The notes: generated from the sequence alone by a model not told the origin. Numbered from the stretch's first letter, positions 11,113-25,330 are shown. The stretch: DNA of 64,000 nucleotides from Patiria pectinifera (GCA_029964075.1 CM057147.1:19303513-19367512), one strand, 5' to 3'. Translations and numbers: made by a program.

Positions 11113-12088
11113 AAGTTTTACTCGGCCTCCGAGAAATGTTTGCTCCTGAAAGGATCCGAGACCGCGGTCTCCCGCGACGCCAAAATGGCTCCAAGTCCGT
11201 GGAAAAATGTGGAGGGTGTCTTCCGCCGGGTTGGACACTTTTTCGTCGATTGTTTTTCGTGACTGCGTTTAAGATCGCGACATTTGAAGCAATGCATCGA
11301 TCCTTCGATGATCCCAAACAGGCCCCCAAAATTATAACGCGACACTGAATATTATACGTGGCGGGCAGCGAACTCACAACGCTCGGCCTTGGTGGTGGAA
11401 GCATGGAGCTGTAAACACATTATGGAAGCAACAGCACTCTATCACGCGACGTCACATGCTTGTGCAATACCGAGAACCGTAGACCCAACCTCGTTTCCAG
11501 GGTGTGGAGCAGGCTGCAGTACGCGTTGCCATCGACGGTTTACGCATAGCCGGGAAGTACCACGCAGTGTAGACTTTCGATTGGTCAGACCGCGCAAGGC
11601 ATACTAATGTGTAGTCCTTCTGAGTATTCGTTGCACTCGGCGCAGGGGCGGCAAGCAAAGCAAAGGAAAGATTGGAACACTTGGTGGCCACGCACCATGG
11701 AAAAAAAATATTTTGCCAAGGTCACCCCATACTAACGTTTGGTGAACGCTTTTGCAGTACGGCCGAGTAGAACACGTAAACGAAACCCCTACGTTGACCT
11801 CGCTGACCTCGCACAGTCTAGACACGCAGAAAAGCCAGCACAGGGGGCGGCCAGGCAGTCAACGTGAAAGCGCACACGACGGCAAATTCCTGCGAAAAAA
11901 TCCTCACGAAAAATCGACGAAACGGATCGCCGGTCCGTACGGGAAAATCAGGACGACCCGAAGTGTCCGACCCGGCGGAAGACACCCTCCGCATTTTTCC
12001 ACGGACGTGGAGCGATTTTGGCGCCGCGTGAGCCCGCGGTCTCGGATCCTTTCATGAGCAAACATCGTCTCGCAGGCCGAGTAAACTT
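11113..12088. mobile_element. Foldback / TIR element with ~150-bp GC-rich ends
   Basis: The first and last about 150 bp are inverted copies: AAGTTTTACTCGGCC and GGATCCGAGACCGCGG at the left, their complements at 12025-12088, and GGAGGGTGTCTTCCGCCGGG at 11210-11235 facing its complement at about 11971-11990. The interior is CpG-rich with no recognisable transposase. The left end sits exactly at the end of the preceding tandem duplication. Confidence 0.65.
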
Positions 12089-15000
12089 CTCTCTTATATA
12101 TATAGATGTAATAGTCGTCCCGTTCCTGCCCAACAGACGCGTTCGCGGTTTCGTCACTCGAGTGACGAACTCAGCCGCTACATCCATGCAACGAGGATCC
12201 ACTCAATCCGCTATGCTTCACCGCAACAAATGCCGGCTCAAGTCATCAAGGCAGAGGACTTGTCAAAAAGGCTAGTTGCACTGTTGCATCTGTGACCTTG
12301 GCCAGACGTGGTTCGGGGTTGTTGGTTTTTTTTTTTTTTTTTTGGGGGGGGGGACAAAGCTGCACCCTGGGGCCGGGCCCTAACCCTGGAGACTGACGAC
12401 GCATGCTCCCCAGGGGTATAATTATCAAATATTGCACCGGGAGGGGAACCTGTCAGTGAGGAGTCATCGATTGGTTCAAAACGTGTGATAACATTGGACA
12501 TGATTTTGACACTGTGGGGTGCAGGCGTGCAGCACAAGGCCTATGCACTGATTCATTTTGTTGCTATTATTTTGGGCTCAGTAATTATTGACTCGAGATG
12601 TTATTTTAGTCTCGTGATCATCAAAAGAGGGCGCAACTTTATGAGTACGAGTATGGGTATACTTTGTCACGAGTATGAGTATATGGTAATTTGTTTCTTG
12701 CGAAGTAGAGTACGATACATTCTCATGGCATAAGTACGACTAGTACCAACAACTACTTTGTACGAGAACGATCGAGTGCTACAAAGTTGAGTGGGTAGGC
12801 CATGTTGCATTTGGTCGGACCAAGGTTGGACTAGGTTTGATTTTGATGTCATTGTATTGATATTGGGATAAACTAGGTTTAGGTAAGGCAATAGTGTTTA
12901 GTTTGGTTGGAGTTGGTTTGAAATAGGTTAGGCTGGTTTGGTTGGATTGGACTGGGTTACTGCACTCATTAAAAAGTCACCATTGAAACAGCTGAATCAA
13001 CAAGTAAGAAAACAATTCACAGCAAGAGCTATTTCTCTTGTTTGTTAACAAATGCAAGTTTGCAAATTGTATTTTGGGACGTTAGTGAGCAAATATCCGA
13101 CTTTGTATAGTCGTGACTCGTGAAACTGTTCTGAAGTTTTTATTCATTTTGTGAAGACACCTATTTTTCCTAATCGATTTTATCCCTTTTATATATTTCC
13201 AACTCGCACTTTCACTGGGTCACATAAAAATCCCTCACTATATTGGACATTACCTTTTCATTGCCAAGCCTATTTTAAATGTACCGTGAGTAGAATAACA
13301 CTGACTGCGGGAACTCTTATGGCGTAGCCTGTTGTTGTGGTTAGCAACGTTATTTTCATTGGAAGTTCATCCGAATGTCATAATGTCCTACAAAAAAATT
13401 ATATGAATCAACAACAGGTACACGCCTGTTGTATGATAACCCCCCCCCCACCTTTCATGTTTTTGTAGTGCAAAATAAATACATCCATAACACAACAGTT
13501 GTCGAACAGCAGTGAAAACAACTTCTTAAGTCACTTCACAGAGCAACACTGGAGTTATTCTTGCGCTGATGAAAAGAACACCCATTTACCAAACTTCGGC
13601 TTAAGCCGCAAGAGTCAAAACACTTTCGCGCGTTTTCCCCCCTCTTTTGAGCAGTTGAACTGTAAGTAAACGGGTCGTCCCTCATATTTTGATAGCGAAG
13701 AACTTGGAGAATAAAGCAACTTTAACCTCAAGGTATTGATTCTATTCTGGAGTGTGAGTATAAAAGTGGGGGAATGGACTTTTTTTTCGTGGATACAGGC
13801 AGACTTTGAAGGAAAAAAAACATCCTCTGCACAAATATGACCTATAGGATGAATAAGTAGACCTATTGGCACTAGGAAGTCCCCGCGTTGCAAACTTGGT
13901 CCCGGCAGTTTGGCTGCGCTGGTGCAAGGTACATGACTTGTACGTAACCCAAGATTTCTTCTACACGGTGCGGGGTAAGTTGCTTGGCGGGATACCACAG
14001 GCAGAAAATTCAGGAGTTTCGATACAAATAAGTTTCAGTTAAGGTAAGTTATTTCACACTCACTCTAGTTACATGAATACGTATTTTAAATAAATATTCA
14101 TTAACTATCGAAGGAAAAGTATATAGGTGTATAAACTGATGTCCGAAATTTGAGAATGAGCAGAGTTAACCTTTTAGTTTTTAGGGTTTTAATCCAAAAT
14201 ATGAACTCTGAAAGGTATAAAGCTTGAAAGTAAACTGATTTTTTTTTACTCAAAAGATGATTTTCAATTGAAAAGGAATCTCGTATAAAAAGTCATTAAA
14301 AAAGAAATTCCGTTCATCTTTCGGACTTTTTACTATACGTCCAATGGAAAATGATAACAATTGCTCTAACTTTTATAAACAACTGCAACGTAAATGATGC
14401 TGTTAGCAGTAAAATCTCTGACGGAAAATGGCGAAATGTTGTTGTTTGTCGCAACATGACTTTATTAGCAAGTTAAGTGTAACTTAATTAAACGAGACAA
14501 GTCAAGCCTCGTAAACCGCACTCGGATCTCAGAGCACACACAATTCCATCGAAATAAATCAAAAGGGATTTTCACTGAAAGTCTTTTCATGCATGTGGTT
14601 TACCACAACAGCCCATTCATTGGCGTCATGGGGTAATCCTATACAATAGCACTGCACTGCCCAGCTCACCGTTAGTGAGTGTAACTTGGTTCAAAGATGA
14701 CTCTACAATGTATATAGGCGGGCCAATGCACGTACCAGCAGTGATATTGTGATATTGATCGCAATTAGAAAATTCCATGATACCCTTGTTATAAGTCAAA
14801 CATTTTTGATTTAATATTACTACATGCACAAGTATATACTAGATAAAAGATTGGCATTCCGTTAAATGCCGAGTTTCTGAACGGCAATTATGCGTTTGCA
14901 TAGCAGGATTGCACACAAAACAAACAAGCAATTCATATATATATGAACACAGCATTACATGCATTATAATCCTATTTAAAGCTCATCAATATTCATATTA

Positions 15001-15490
15001 CTAAACTGGATACTTTTATAAGCACACACGCCCCTCTCGATATGTGAGCAACAGTGATGGGAGTTTGGCATTTGGTGGACGGTTTGTACCCGGGTAGGAT
15101 TACCGACTATGCATTCCATCAATGTATTAAAGACTAATCTTTAATTCCTGGACAGTTGTTCCAAGGTGATGTGCTATATTACTGTGTAGCATTTTCATAT
15201 AAGCTTATGCAAAAGATCGCAAAGACCTTACCAAAAATTAACGGGAAAAGACGACACTGGGGAGATTCTATTTCATTTGGGCAAATCATCGTCGAAGACA
15301 CTTTCTCAAGGTAGGTCTCTTTTTATATTTTGGCTGTAAGCTGCTTTTTTGTCAGTAAGATGCTAGCACTATTTTATGACTTTCCCCAGAACATACTTAT
15401 ACGCATACATGTATTCCTTTTTTGACGCTTCGCAAACTAAAACGCACCGTGTTGATCTTTAACAATTATTCTAAGCTAAAAGTGATTGTC

Positions 15491-15546
15491 ATGATAATAC
15501 AGGTTCTTATATAGCGCTGTTAACAAGATCACAGCGCTTCACAAAG
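15491..15546 (+). repeat. SINE-type tail
   Basis: TTATATAGCGCTGTTAAC and CACAGCGCTTCACAAAG are the paired GCGCT motifs typical of the 3' ends of marine-invertebrate SINEs. No tRNA-like head is visible upstream. Confidence 0.4.
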
Positions 15547-18500
15547 AAAAAAAACAATATAAAAAAAAACTAATCGGAATGTCAGTTCGTCTGCTGACAT
15601 TGAAATTAGTAGTAACAACGATTATTGAAGAAACATAACATGGAGTGAAAGTTGATAAAAAAAGATTCGAGAAGATTTGACTTGATTATAGAGTAAATCA
15701 GAACCCAGTGAAGGTAAAGTAATTTCTGTTTTACTAAATTAGGGTGCGAGCACTGCAGGATTTTTCAGTTGACATTTTAAGTTTATACCAAACTCGATCA
15801 TTGTGCATTCGTCTTTAACAGTCGATTTTATAGCACCATTCAATGAAAAAAAACTTCTCGAGATTTGTCACATCAGCTAAAGGCAAATGTTGATATAACC
15901 CTTTTTCAAAGTGCCCACTGAAAAGAAGTCACATTCATTATATTCTTTGTGACTGATCTAGAAAGGAGTGCGTGGGTTTTGACGGGTTTATTTTTTTTTG
16001 TATACCCACTGACTTGTGTGCGTCATGTATGGTATATAGGCCTACTTTGCGATCATTTCATTTGACCTTGAATTTCATATTTAAGCATGTATTAAAAATG
16101 AGTTGCTTTAATTAAATACATAATTAAAGCTCCTGCATTACCGGAGTAAAGGCCTATTACTAAAAAAAACAAGCGCTCCCAACGGGGGATTAATTACTTC
16201 AGTCTATAAAGAGTGTGATATCATTATTTTTTTCACAGAAGCCTTGGGATTCTTTGTAACATTTACACGTTGTAACTGTACGTCTCCTCCCTCAATGAAG
16301 CCTGCCCCAAGGCTCATAAGGTAGGACTTTATAGGTACAGACATTTGGCACAGTATCTGGCAGACAATAATAGCCCAACACCGCGGGGCATGATTGCAGA
16401 CATCACATTACATCAGCTCTTAATCACCATAACGACGTGTACCACTAGATGGGAGAAAAGATCAGCTGAGTTGTTAACCTTTCCACGACGACACTCTCGA
16501 AGAGAACATGTAAGAGAGCCTGGGTTTTGCACATGCTTAGCGCTGGTACTTTACGTGCTGGTGGTACAGGGAGAGCAATTTCATTACGGGGATGAAATTC
16601 CAACTCCAGCGGGTCGTCCCGAGGTTGGACGCGGGGCCGGCAACAGCATGAACGGCGCCGTCGGTGTGAGGGTGCACGCTCGCTGAACTTTCTGCACACT
16701 CGATGATTTTTTTTTCCAGTGTTACCGGTGGTCTTCCGTGGTTGAATATGCTGATGCACGCATTAATTCTGCGACATCAAATATCAATGCATGTTCGTGA
16801 TCTAATTATTGCTCTTTAAATTTTGTTTTGGTCTTCAGGATTCCATTTCATTTTCCCTCCATCTCCTTTACGTGCCTCATCATCGTTAGCCCATATCTTT
16901 GTTACCGGTACCTCGAAAGAGGCTAAGACGTGCAAAATCACTGTAAGTAATTTCCTTAACCCCAACAGTCCTGAATCCTCCAATTTCAATGCGATTTTGC
17001 ACACCCCCTAGGGAGTTAGGGTTAACTTTTGATATAAAAGAGAAACAACACAGTCTCTGACTCTTGATAAACATTCGTTAAACCTATCACCATTTCTATT
17101 TTTTTTTTTTTTGGTAGGTCAATCATTCGGTTCTAAGTTCACATCTGTACAATAATTGTAACAGTCAACAATTCTGTTCACCGTTAACGCCTGAAGCTCT
17201 ATAGTCGAAAACTTTTTTTTTCGAACCAAACAGTCAATTTGGGCTAATCACTGGCTCATAATGCACCGTTTAGGGGGTCGGCTCCAGGCCCCCTTCCCCT
17301 CCACAACCCCCACAATGACCCACATCCAATCGAATTAAACCTGAAATCTGCTGCCTCAGGGGGTTAACCCGAGGGGCTTTCAAACAAAGTTTCCACTGAG
17401 GTCAACATATTGTGTTCCATATGGGATTGTTCAAGTTTTAACTTGGAATTTCATGGCTGTCGCTGCGAGGGTACATTTTGCTGTGCTATAATACTGTTCT
17501 TCGTGAAATTTGACAGGAACCGTGTTGGAAAGAACTCCCTCTGCAAAAAAGGCTACTTTACTGGCACCTGGAGGGCAACAGTCACTTCATAAACATTTCT
17601 GTTCATCCATTCAAGTTTCAGAATTCAATCTTATGCCGACATCTGGATTATGGTATTAAGATCTGATATTTCCGAGTCAATCACATAAGTCTATAATTGA
17701 TTCCATTCCAATTTCAATTTCGATACCTTTCAGCACGACTTACCGGATTAGTGCAGACTGGAAAATATTTGTCGTGCAATTGAATTTGACTGGCTGTAAA
17801 CATTTCTCCACAAACTTACCGTAGTTACGATATTATTATTCATTTTTTTTCACAATTTAATTCACTTTGACACAATCGTGTCGGCTATTATACTATCCTG
17901 AACTATCCCGTACCGGTACCATTTCCAATGGTCCTGTAACTCACAGATTCGAGTCCCGTCTTACTGAGCATGCAATACGGCGGACTTCTTGACAACATGA
18001 GCACTTTTCATGCACTCGAAACGAAACGAAACAAAACTCGACAAAACACAGAACGGAGGACCTGGTTCTGTATGCCTTTCGGCCTACAAAGAAGGCCATA
18101 TTTTAAACGCGACGGCTTCTTACGGCACTAGAGTTTAAATGGCTGACGAATTATGTGTAAATAAGCCCAATTGTCTTCCCGAAATGACAGGTGCAAAATC
18201 TAATTGATACCGATACCAAGAAAGTCGGCGACATTGGGTTGCGAACAGCAGGAGTAACCCTAACCCGGTTAAGTTAAATAGAATGCTGGGTATTTCAACC
18301 AAGTATCACGAACAGTTTCCACCCATTTTGCATGTTATTTTGTTAAACATTTCACCTGAACGTCAAATTTTTTTCATGTCTCCTACAAAACAACCTTTGA
18401 TCTGTCATAAATATTAAACATCTTTTCAGTAACAATATTTCAAAATTCTAATTTCTAAATTCTTCTTCTAAGTCGTCAAGGCCTATAGTTAATTCAATTC

Positions 18501-19127
18501 AAGCCTCTTGTCCGGTCCCATATATATCTCGATATGCTAATAGAATGTAACAAACCTTTGATTCATTACTCTTTGAACATTCTTTGTCGATGTTCCAGAC
18601 GGCATAAATCAGACACCATATCAGCTACCTCGCAAGTCAGTTTTCGATTGATAAATCAGTGAAATCAATATTTCAGCGAGGGGAAATCAACTCCAGCAGT
18701 TTCCATTTTTTTTCCAAAAACATTTAAGGAGTAACCAAATCTGTTATGCAAAATGCAAGGTCCCCTCTCCCAGATGCATTGCGTGTTAGGGTGAGTGGCA
18801 TTGGGATACCTTTTTTTTCAATTGAAACGAAAGCATCACTGTGTTTTCACTGCAGGACACATCTGAATTGGTGTTACACCCAGCGACCAATGAGAGAACA
18901 GTAAGACCACCACTGTGAGGTACGTCTACCCAATTCCCGCCCCCATCTGTGCTCCCACGACCGTCGTGAATCGGGCAGCTGCTTCGCTGTCTAAATTCCC
19001 AGGACTCGAGAGTCTTCCAGGACTTAATCGAGCCCGTCGGACCAAAATTTGGGATTACTCACCAACTTGGAATTACATCTCATCCAGAGAAAAAGTTCCT
19101 AGCTGTATTTCACCGAAGGAGGACAGG

Positions 19128-22100
19128 ATGATCCCCCTTCTAGTGTTTTGTTTGGCTTGGAGCCATCTTTGGTCGCCCGTGAGAGCGTCTTGCCGTGACG
19201 GGGGTCAGTTCGGTGGAGCTCTGTGCTGCCAGGGGAAGGATCTCAATTGTGTGGCGGAGGGTTACAGGGTCAACTCGCCTTACTACCACGAGACCTGCTT
19301 CTGCGACAAGGCGTGTGTGGATAGCAGGGACTGCTGCTCTGATTACGAAGCTGCCTGTCCAGGTAAGGACACTTTGGGGTGATGGGAGTGGTGCGGTGGT
19401 GGTGGTAAGGGGGATGCTGAGATGTGGGTGGGGTGGTGGTGATAGATGGGTGATTGGTGAGAAGTGTGAGGATTGTGACGGTGGTGAAGAAGGAGGGTAT
19501 AATGAAGGTTAAGATGGTAGTGGTGACAATTGTAATGATGGTGACAATGGTGATAACGGTGGTGATGACTGGGTCGATGATGGTGATCATTGTGAAGAAG
19601 ATGTAGGTGATGAAAGTGGAAATGGTGACAATTATGATTGTGGTTACTGTGGTAAAGACTGAATAACGATCATCATTATAAAAAGAGGGTTATAAAGAGG
19701 ATAATGCCTGAATAATGGTGATGGGGGTAAGGATGGTGATAATGATTCATTCATTCATTCATTCATAATTGTTCATTCATTCATTCGGATTGTGATGCTG
19801 TAACCGATACTGTTGTTGCTGCTTATGATGCTGATGATAATGTCGATGATGATGGTGTGAAGAAGTTGACGATGGTGTTGAAGACAGTGCGTATAGGTTG
19901 ATATTGCTACTGCTCATGGTGGTAAAGTATGAGGCAAAAGATGCATGGTGCGTATAGCGAGGACGGTTCAAATTGACAATGATTGTGCTGATATTAATGA
20001 CGGTGAATTAATGTGACGATAGATCAGCTCACGATGACAACCACTAACGTGGAGTGTTTAGTATGATACTGTAAAGACGCAACAAGGTAAATGGTGCATT
20101 GTGATGACGAGTGCGAATGTGTTCACAGTTTTGACTATTTGAGGTGGGGATGATCGTAATGAAAACACGACAATTCCCATCGATCGATTACGATCACCAA
20201 AATTACCACAATAATCATATTTTTTTTTCCCACCTCAAGCTGCAATTATAAAAATCAGTGACTCAGATTGCGGCACATCTGCACGAGTTCCTTTTTCATA
20301 TTTTCCCGCAAGACATAAATACATTGCTGGGAATTTCCAGTCGAGTGTGATGTTTATACCAAGACCTGGGAGCCACTTCGAACGTTGAAAACTACATTCC
20401 ATTTGTCGCATTTTATTTAGGCCCAACTATTTCCGTCGTGTCAACTTATAGGTGTAATTTACAGGATGATTCTCAGTGTTGACGGAGTAAACCACTGGAA
20501 TTCTTAAACTGTCTCGAGCTTTCAGAGGCAAGCAAAAGAAAGAAAAAACGTGGTTGGCTGATATGTAATTACGCATTAATATCTTTTGGCACAGATCGAT
20601 GTCCTTAGACGATACAATCGAGTTGAATTCTAAACCGAAGTTTAAATTCTCAATTGAAATCTCGATTCCTAATTTGTTTCCCATAATAATTTAATACTGG
20701 CCTCCATACAACTTTCAAACCGGCTCAATTAACGAAAATGTCAATCCTTCATATACCAAGAAGGATATTCTTATCCTTAAAAGTGTGCCATGCAGAGCTG
20801 TATGTGTGGTCTTGTTTTGCTGTTGAACGTGTGGTTGTGTGTTTAACAAAACAAAACGTGACGATTTTGAATTCCACCATGACATTTCATTTGGCCACTG
20901 ACCCAAATATTCGACCTAAAAATATCTCCTAAAATAAACTGCTTCAAGTATCAAAAACTACGAGGCCGACACATCTCGCCATATGGACAACATCTCGCAA
21001 CTCGGTATTAAAAATTCTTTCAATGATGAAATACTGTTGCCATACCTAGATGTAGAACAAAAGATATTCCAATAGCTTTTTCCCCACGCGCTGCATCTCT
21101 TTGGAATTCCTTGCCTGGTGCTTGTTTCCCTCCAACCTGTGATCTGTCCTGGTTCAAGAGGACTGTTAAATCCTACCTTTAGTATTTCTGATTACTTACA
21201 CTTCTGTTTATTTCTCCTGTAGCCATGTACCTTGAGTGCATGGCTTTTAGCGTTGTTCAGGGAAAATATGCATTAAAAAATATATTATTCACTCCGTACA
21301 CCAATTAATTAAAATAAACATCACTTGATCAATATAGCTCAAGACGATATGCTTTCATTACAAATTGTTGTATTAATTGGGGGACCTTTAGAGGTAATTA
21401 ATTTTTGACTCTTTAGCGGAAAATGACATAGTGTTGCTCGATTAGTGATGTACAAAACAGGGCATAATGTGGTGACTTCTAAGGAAATTCTGGCGCTCCT
21501 TGAGATTTTTTTTTCTATTTGCGAAATTTCACAATATTGTCTCCTTTAAAACAAGTCAACACATTAAAACAAACAAACAAACAAACAAACAAACAAACAA
21601 ACACCCCAACAAACAAACAGACAACCCATCAATGTAGAACAGTGAAATGTGACATTGAGCACACCATGGTGCCCGTCACGACGACTCTCTCAAAAAATCT
21701 CCTGGATTTGAAATCAAAAAACAAATTGTCAACAAAATGTCCTCGGGCGCCCTAGGCTATTAAAAAAAATTAGACGAATGAAAGAAGTTTGTCAAGTTTT
21801 GCCTGTTAACAGTTTGCTAACAACATCCCCTGTGGACAGACAATACCGAACACATTTTTAAAAATCACAGGGGGTGGCACGGTCAGATAAATACCGGGGC
21901 TCACAGGGCGTGGGGTGAAAGCACTTTCACCTTGGGGCAGCTGTTGAGAATCCAGGGCATTGGCACGCGTGGAAACAGCACGGTACCTTTCTGAGCATCG
22001 GGGGCATATTTCCCACAACTGTTGCATTTCAAACTTAAAGCAAACGATTTTTCTATCATAGGTTACATTTTGGCAACATAGTACTCGAGACCACGACACG

Positions 22101-24862
22101 TCGTCACAAATTAACGCACAGTGAAGTCAATCACATGTCATCCATCATGCACGCCCAATTCAAGTCACAAGCTATGTCTCAACTGACAAAGACCTCATTT
22201 TTTTGTTCCTCCCATGTTTTGACCGAACCCGTGATGAACTTTTGATGGACTTGATTACGCACTTTTTCTTTAAACAGTTAACTGCTTATTGTCCGAATCA
22301 CGCTGAAATTCAATCATCTCAGACATCTCATAACAACATTTTTTTTGGGGGGGTGGCGAATTTTGATATTATTATCTTCTCTTGCGAAGGAAAATGTCTA
22401 ACTACTCGCTAATATCTCTGAATGTACTACATTTACTACCTAAAAATACATCTCGAGTTCCTAAAAAATGTTCACGAACAAAGTTTGAGGTTTTTTTGGA
22501 GGGAGGGTAATAAAACGGCCCAACCTAAGTCAATCCTGTTTACACTTCCATCTATAATTCATTCAACAATGATCAACTTGTCCAAATTTTTTACGATAGG
22601 CTTATTTTGTCAGTCATCTTTATTCTTTAATTTTCACTTCATCATCTTCCTCAAACCCTCTGGCTCCTAAGTACGAGTTTACTGAACACAAACACACTTT
22701 GATTTTTTCTGAGCACACAATTTTTGTTGCTACCTAAAAGTACTGCCATTATAATGGGTGTCCTTAAAGTGTCTACTGCCTACTCAATCTTAACTATTTC
22801 CATGATTTTTCTACCGCATCTTTTCTTTTTAGCCGTGGACTGTGAGGTCTCCTCATGGAGCTACTGGAGCGGATGCAGCGTACTGTGCGGTATCGGCGTC
22901 AGCGAACGAAGACGCTACAAGATCAAGGACCCCGAAAATGCAGGAGATAAGTGTCCCCCTTTCCGCCAAATGAGGGCGTGCTTCGCAAGCTTCTGTGAAA
23001 CCAATGAGATCCCTGCTAATGGTAAATAAGGCAAAACCTTTTTCCCTAAGGACGAAACATGTTGACGACGGAAAATTCCAAAAATGCTCTGCCATGACTT
23101 GACATACAATACTGCACAAAATGAATGCACCCAAAACAACTTACATTCAAAGTACATTGGAAATACCGTTTCTAAATCTAATAGGTTTAACACACCCAAC
23201 TAAACTCCATCAATGCACCAAATGTTAAATTAAAAAATATCTGACTAAATTTTTTATTTGACTCTCACAATTTGGTAATCTTTCCCAGGTATTGCACTAG
23301 TCCTTCCATACTCCTACAATGCAAGAAGGGACGATCCGGATTTGAATCGCATGAAGAATTTCCTCATTAGTTTGGGCCAGTACAAACCGTAAGTTTTTGA
23401 TTCAGAAAACAAGCACGAATGTCAGTGGTAGCAAATGATATGATGCAAATTTATTTACTTTATCTACGGATATAAACACGAGTTCATATGGTGTTAATGT
23501 TATGAGATACACCGGGGTTAGAATTTCCGGTCATTTATGTAGGCTGAAACAGTAACACGTGCAAATTTAGGAGCATGATGAATTGTTTATGAAATTCAGG
23601 TACTGGTTCGTATGACTTGTGTACTGACGAAACGGCACGGGTCTACATCTAACGATAGTGCCTAGTGGCATTCTACAAAGATGTGCTAGAAATGGTGCAG
23701 TAAATCTCACAAACGTTTTTACAAACGTTTCGCAGATACATATATAATAATGTCATGTACTTACTATTTATTGTCTTGGTTTTCCACATTCCATAGCTTT
23801 GACAGTTACTGTGTGTATTTCAAGGTGACTGGGAGGAACAAAAGCTGTCGATCCAATCGAGATAGCGTGTGGGCCAACATCATCAAAAAAGGTATTCCGA
23901 AAAGTGAATGACCCCCAAAAGTGAACATTCCCTGCGCTGTTTTGAGCGTTTGTTTAGCTCGAACTGATAATTGAAGTCCAAACGTCATGCCATATTTCTG
24001 CCAGATGGCAAAAAGAATGTGACTGGTGGTTTCCAAGGTGAAAATGTTGCAAGAATGCCATGCCAACCATTCCAGCCCTGGCCACATGTACCCGGAGTGA
24101 CCTTTTCCGAGTTTCCCGCCCAAAGTGTTGACGGTGTCTAGAAGGAATTTTGGAATTTTCAAAACTATTCTTGATTGAAGAAAACTACAAGAGAAGTGAA
24201 CACTTTTGAGTCACCGTCAATTTTAATGCACGAATTTTTGATATCAAATGTGGATATTCAATTCGTGAGTTTTTTTGTGTAAATACTTATTACGCGATCT
24301 CCTTCAGGGTACCGTTGATTTGGACATGTTCTTGGTCGTCTGCTCGCTGCTCATAAACATGGCTCGTTCAAATTTCCATTCACTGAGTATTTGCAAAGGG
24401 TGTTTAATTAGTTCTCTGATCCTTTTTCTTAATATTGATGAAGAAATTAAGAAATGGACCACAGGTCTGATGTCTACCAAGGTTGCTTGCTACTTTTCAG
24501 GGAAAAGTTGAGGAAAAATTTTAAAATGTAGGCTACTTTGTTGCGGTCATTGTTCAAAATGGGCACGCAAAACATAAGCAAGTCTCCGCCCCTGGTGCTA
24601 GTTACGTTATTCATGTCTTTGTTTCTTAGAATTCCATGTTATTTCAAATTTTTGGTGTCGTTATTTATCAGGTACATTAGTCTGCGTGGAATGTACCCAA
24701 CCTGCCTTCGACAACGACGGCCGGTGTCGCGGGGAAGGCACCGAGGGGAAACGGACGCGCTGGTCGGCGGTGGATCTGCCCAAGTGCCGGGGCCGCTGGG
24801 TCCAGACATCGATACAGGAGAAATGCAAGTGCAATACGGGCTCCGATTTAATATTTATTTGA
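19128..24862 (+). CDS. SBSPON: Somatomedin B and thrombospondin type-1 domain protein
   Basis: Secreted extracellular-matrix protein of about 269 residues (human about 264). Exons: 19128-19362, 22833-23021, 23289-23388, 23797-23891, 24672-24862; all borders AG/GT and phases agree. Exon 1 carries a signal peptide (MIPLLVFCLAWSHLW then a small-residue cleavage zone) and a ten-cysteine somatomedin B domain. Exon 2 is a TSP1 repeat with WSYWSGCS. Exons 3-5 form the conserved C-terminal part, ending in SDLIFI, close to the IFI end of vertebrate SBSPON. An in-frame open stretch runs upstream from 18915 with no ATG; the ATG at 19128 is chosen because the signal peptide starts there. Intron 1 (3.5 kb) holds a long GATGGTG-rich simple-sequence tract. 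The protein's role is poorly known even in vertebrates. Confidence 0.9.
19380..20050 (+). repeat. GATGGTG-rich simple-sequence tract
   Basis: Some 670 bp of imperfect GAT/GGT trinucleotide repeats, with an (ATTC)n run at 19744-19787. It starts directly after the donor of SBSPON exon 1. Confidence 0.8.
21566..21617 (+). repeat. (CAAA)n microsatellite
   Basis: About ten CAAA units with slight interruption, in SBSPON intron 1. Confidence 0.85.
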
Positions 24863-25005
24863 ACCACCAGAAAAGTCGGATCTCCATCAGGGATTTATTA
24901 TGCAATCAGTGTAGGTTATTTCTCCTGAAGTTTAAAGTTTGTTTGGTAAATCCAGATCAAATTGATGCAGATACAAAGACCTTATTTGCATAAACCTTGT
25001 CCCCC

Positions 25006-25074
25006 CTAGCTCTACTGAGTGGAGCGCTGAATTACGGGTACCCCTCCATTCAGCGCTCCATTCAGTAGAGCTAG
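25006..25074. repeat. 27-bp inverted repeat hairpin
   Basis: Arms 25006-25032 and 25048-25074 (CTAGCTCTACTGAGTGGAGC, one mismatch in 27) with a 15-base loop, inside flanking C runs. It lies 144 bp after the SBSPON stop, so probably in its 3' UTR. Confidence 0.75.
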
Positions 25075-25324
25075 CCCCCCCCCCCCCCCATTAAAAAAAA
25101 AAAAAAAATAACTCCCCAAAATGTAATCGTTGCTTACGATGGCTTACCATAATACTCGATATGTCAGCCGTTTTGTAAACTTAGGTATTGTTTTGAAGAG
25201 TGGATTTTCTTGTTAATTTTTTCATATAATATTCATCAGACATGGCGCTATGTATCTTTTTTTTTTTTTTTTTTTTTTTAAAGTAACTCACTTCTAGCGT
25301 ACCTTCAACATTGGCAGTTTTATA

Positions 25325-25330
25325 AATAAA
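25325..25330 (+). terminator. Candidate SBSPON polyadenylation signal
   Basis: First AATAAA after the SBSPON stop codon, 463 bp downstream. Not confirmed by a cleavage-site context. Confidence 0.4.

Larger units (their letters stand above)
8346..19127. other. Intergenic region between PIPOX and SBSPON
   Basis: About 10.8 kb with no gene that I can support. It holds the tandem duplication at 9968-11112, the foldback element at 11113-12088, a GGTT-rich tract near 12830-12960, a hAT-type end near 9060-9084 (reverse complement begins CAAGGGCGGATCCAGG), a SINE tail at 15491-15546, and several G/C or A/T runs. The stretch 12750-18900 is otherwise AT-rich, non-repetitive to the eye, with only short open frames. 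Confidence 0.6.

Noticed and set aside
13615-13998. 127-codon minus-strand open frame
   Set aside because: No motif, no splice signals in phase, low-complexity composition.
17938-17965. tRNA-like box B (GATTCGAGTCC)
   Set aside because: No box A or foldable cloverleaf around it.
23806-24162. 118-codon minus-strand open frame
   Set aside because: It overlaps an SBSPON exon on the other strand and has no recognisable motif or splice partner.
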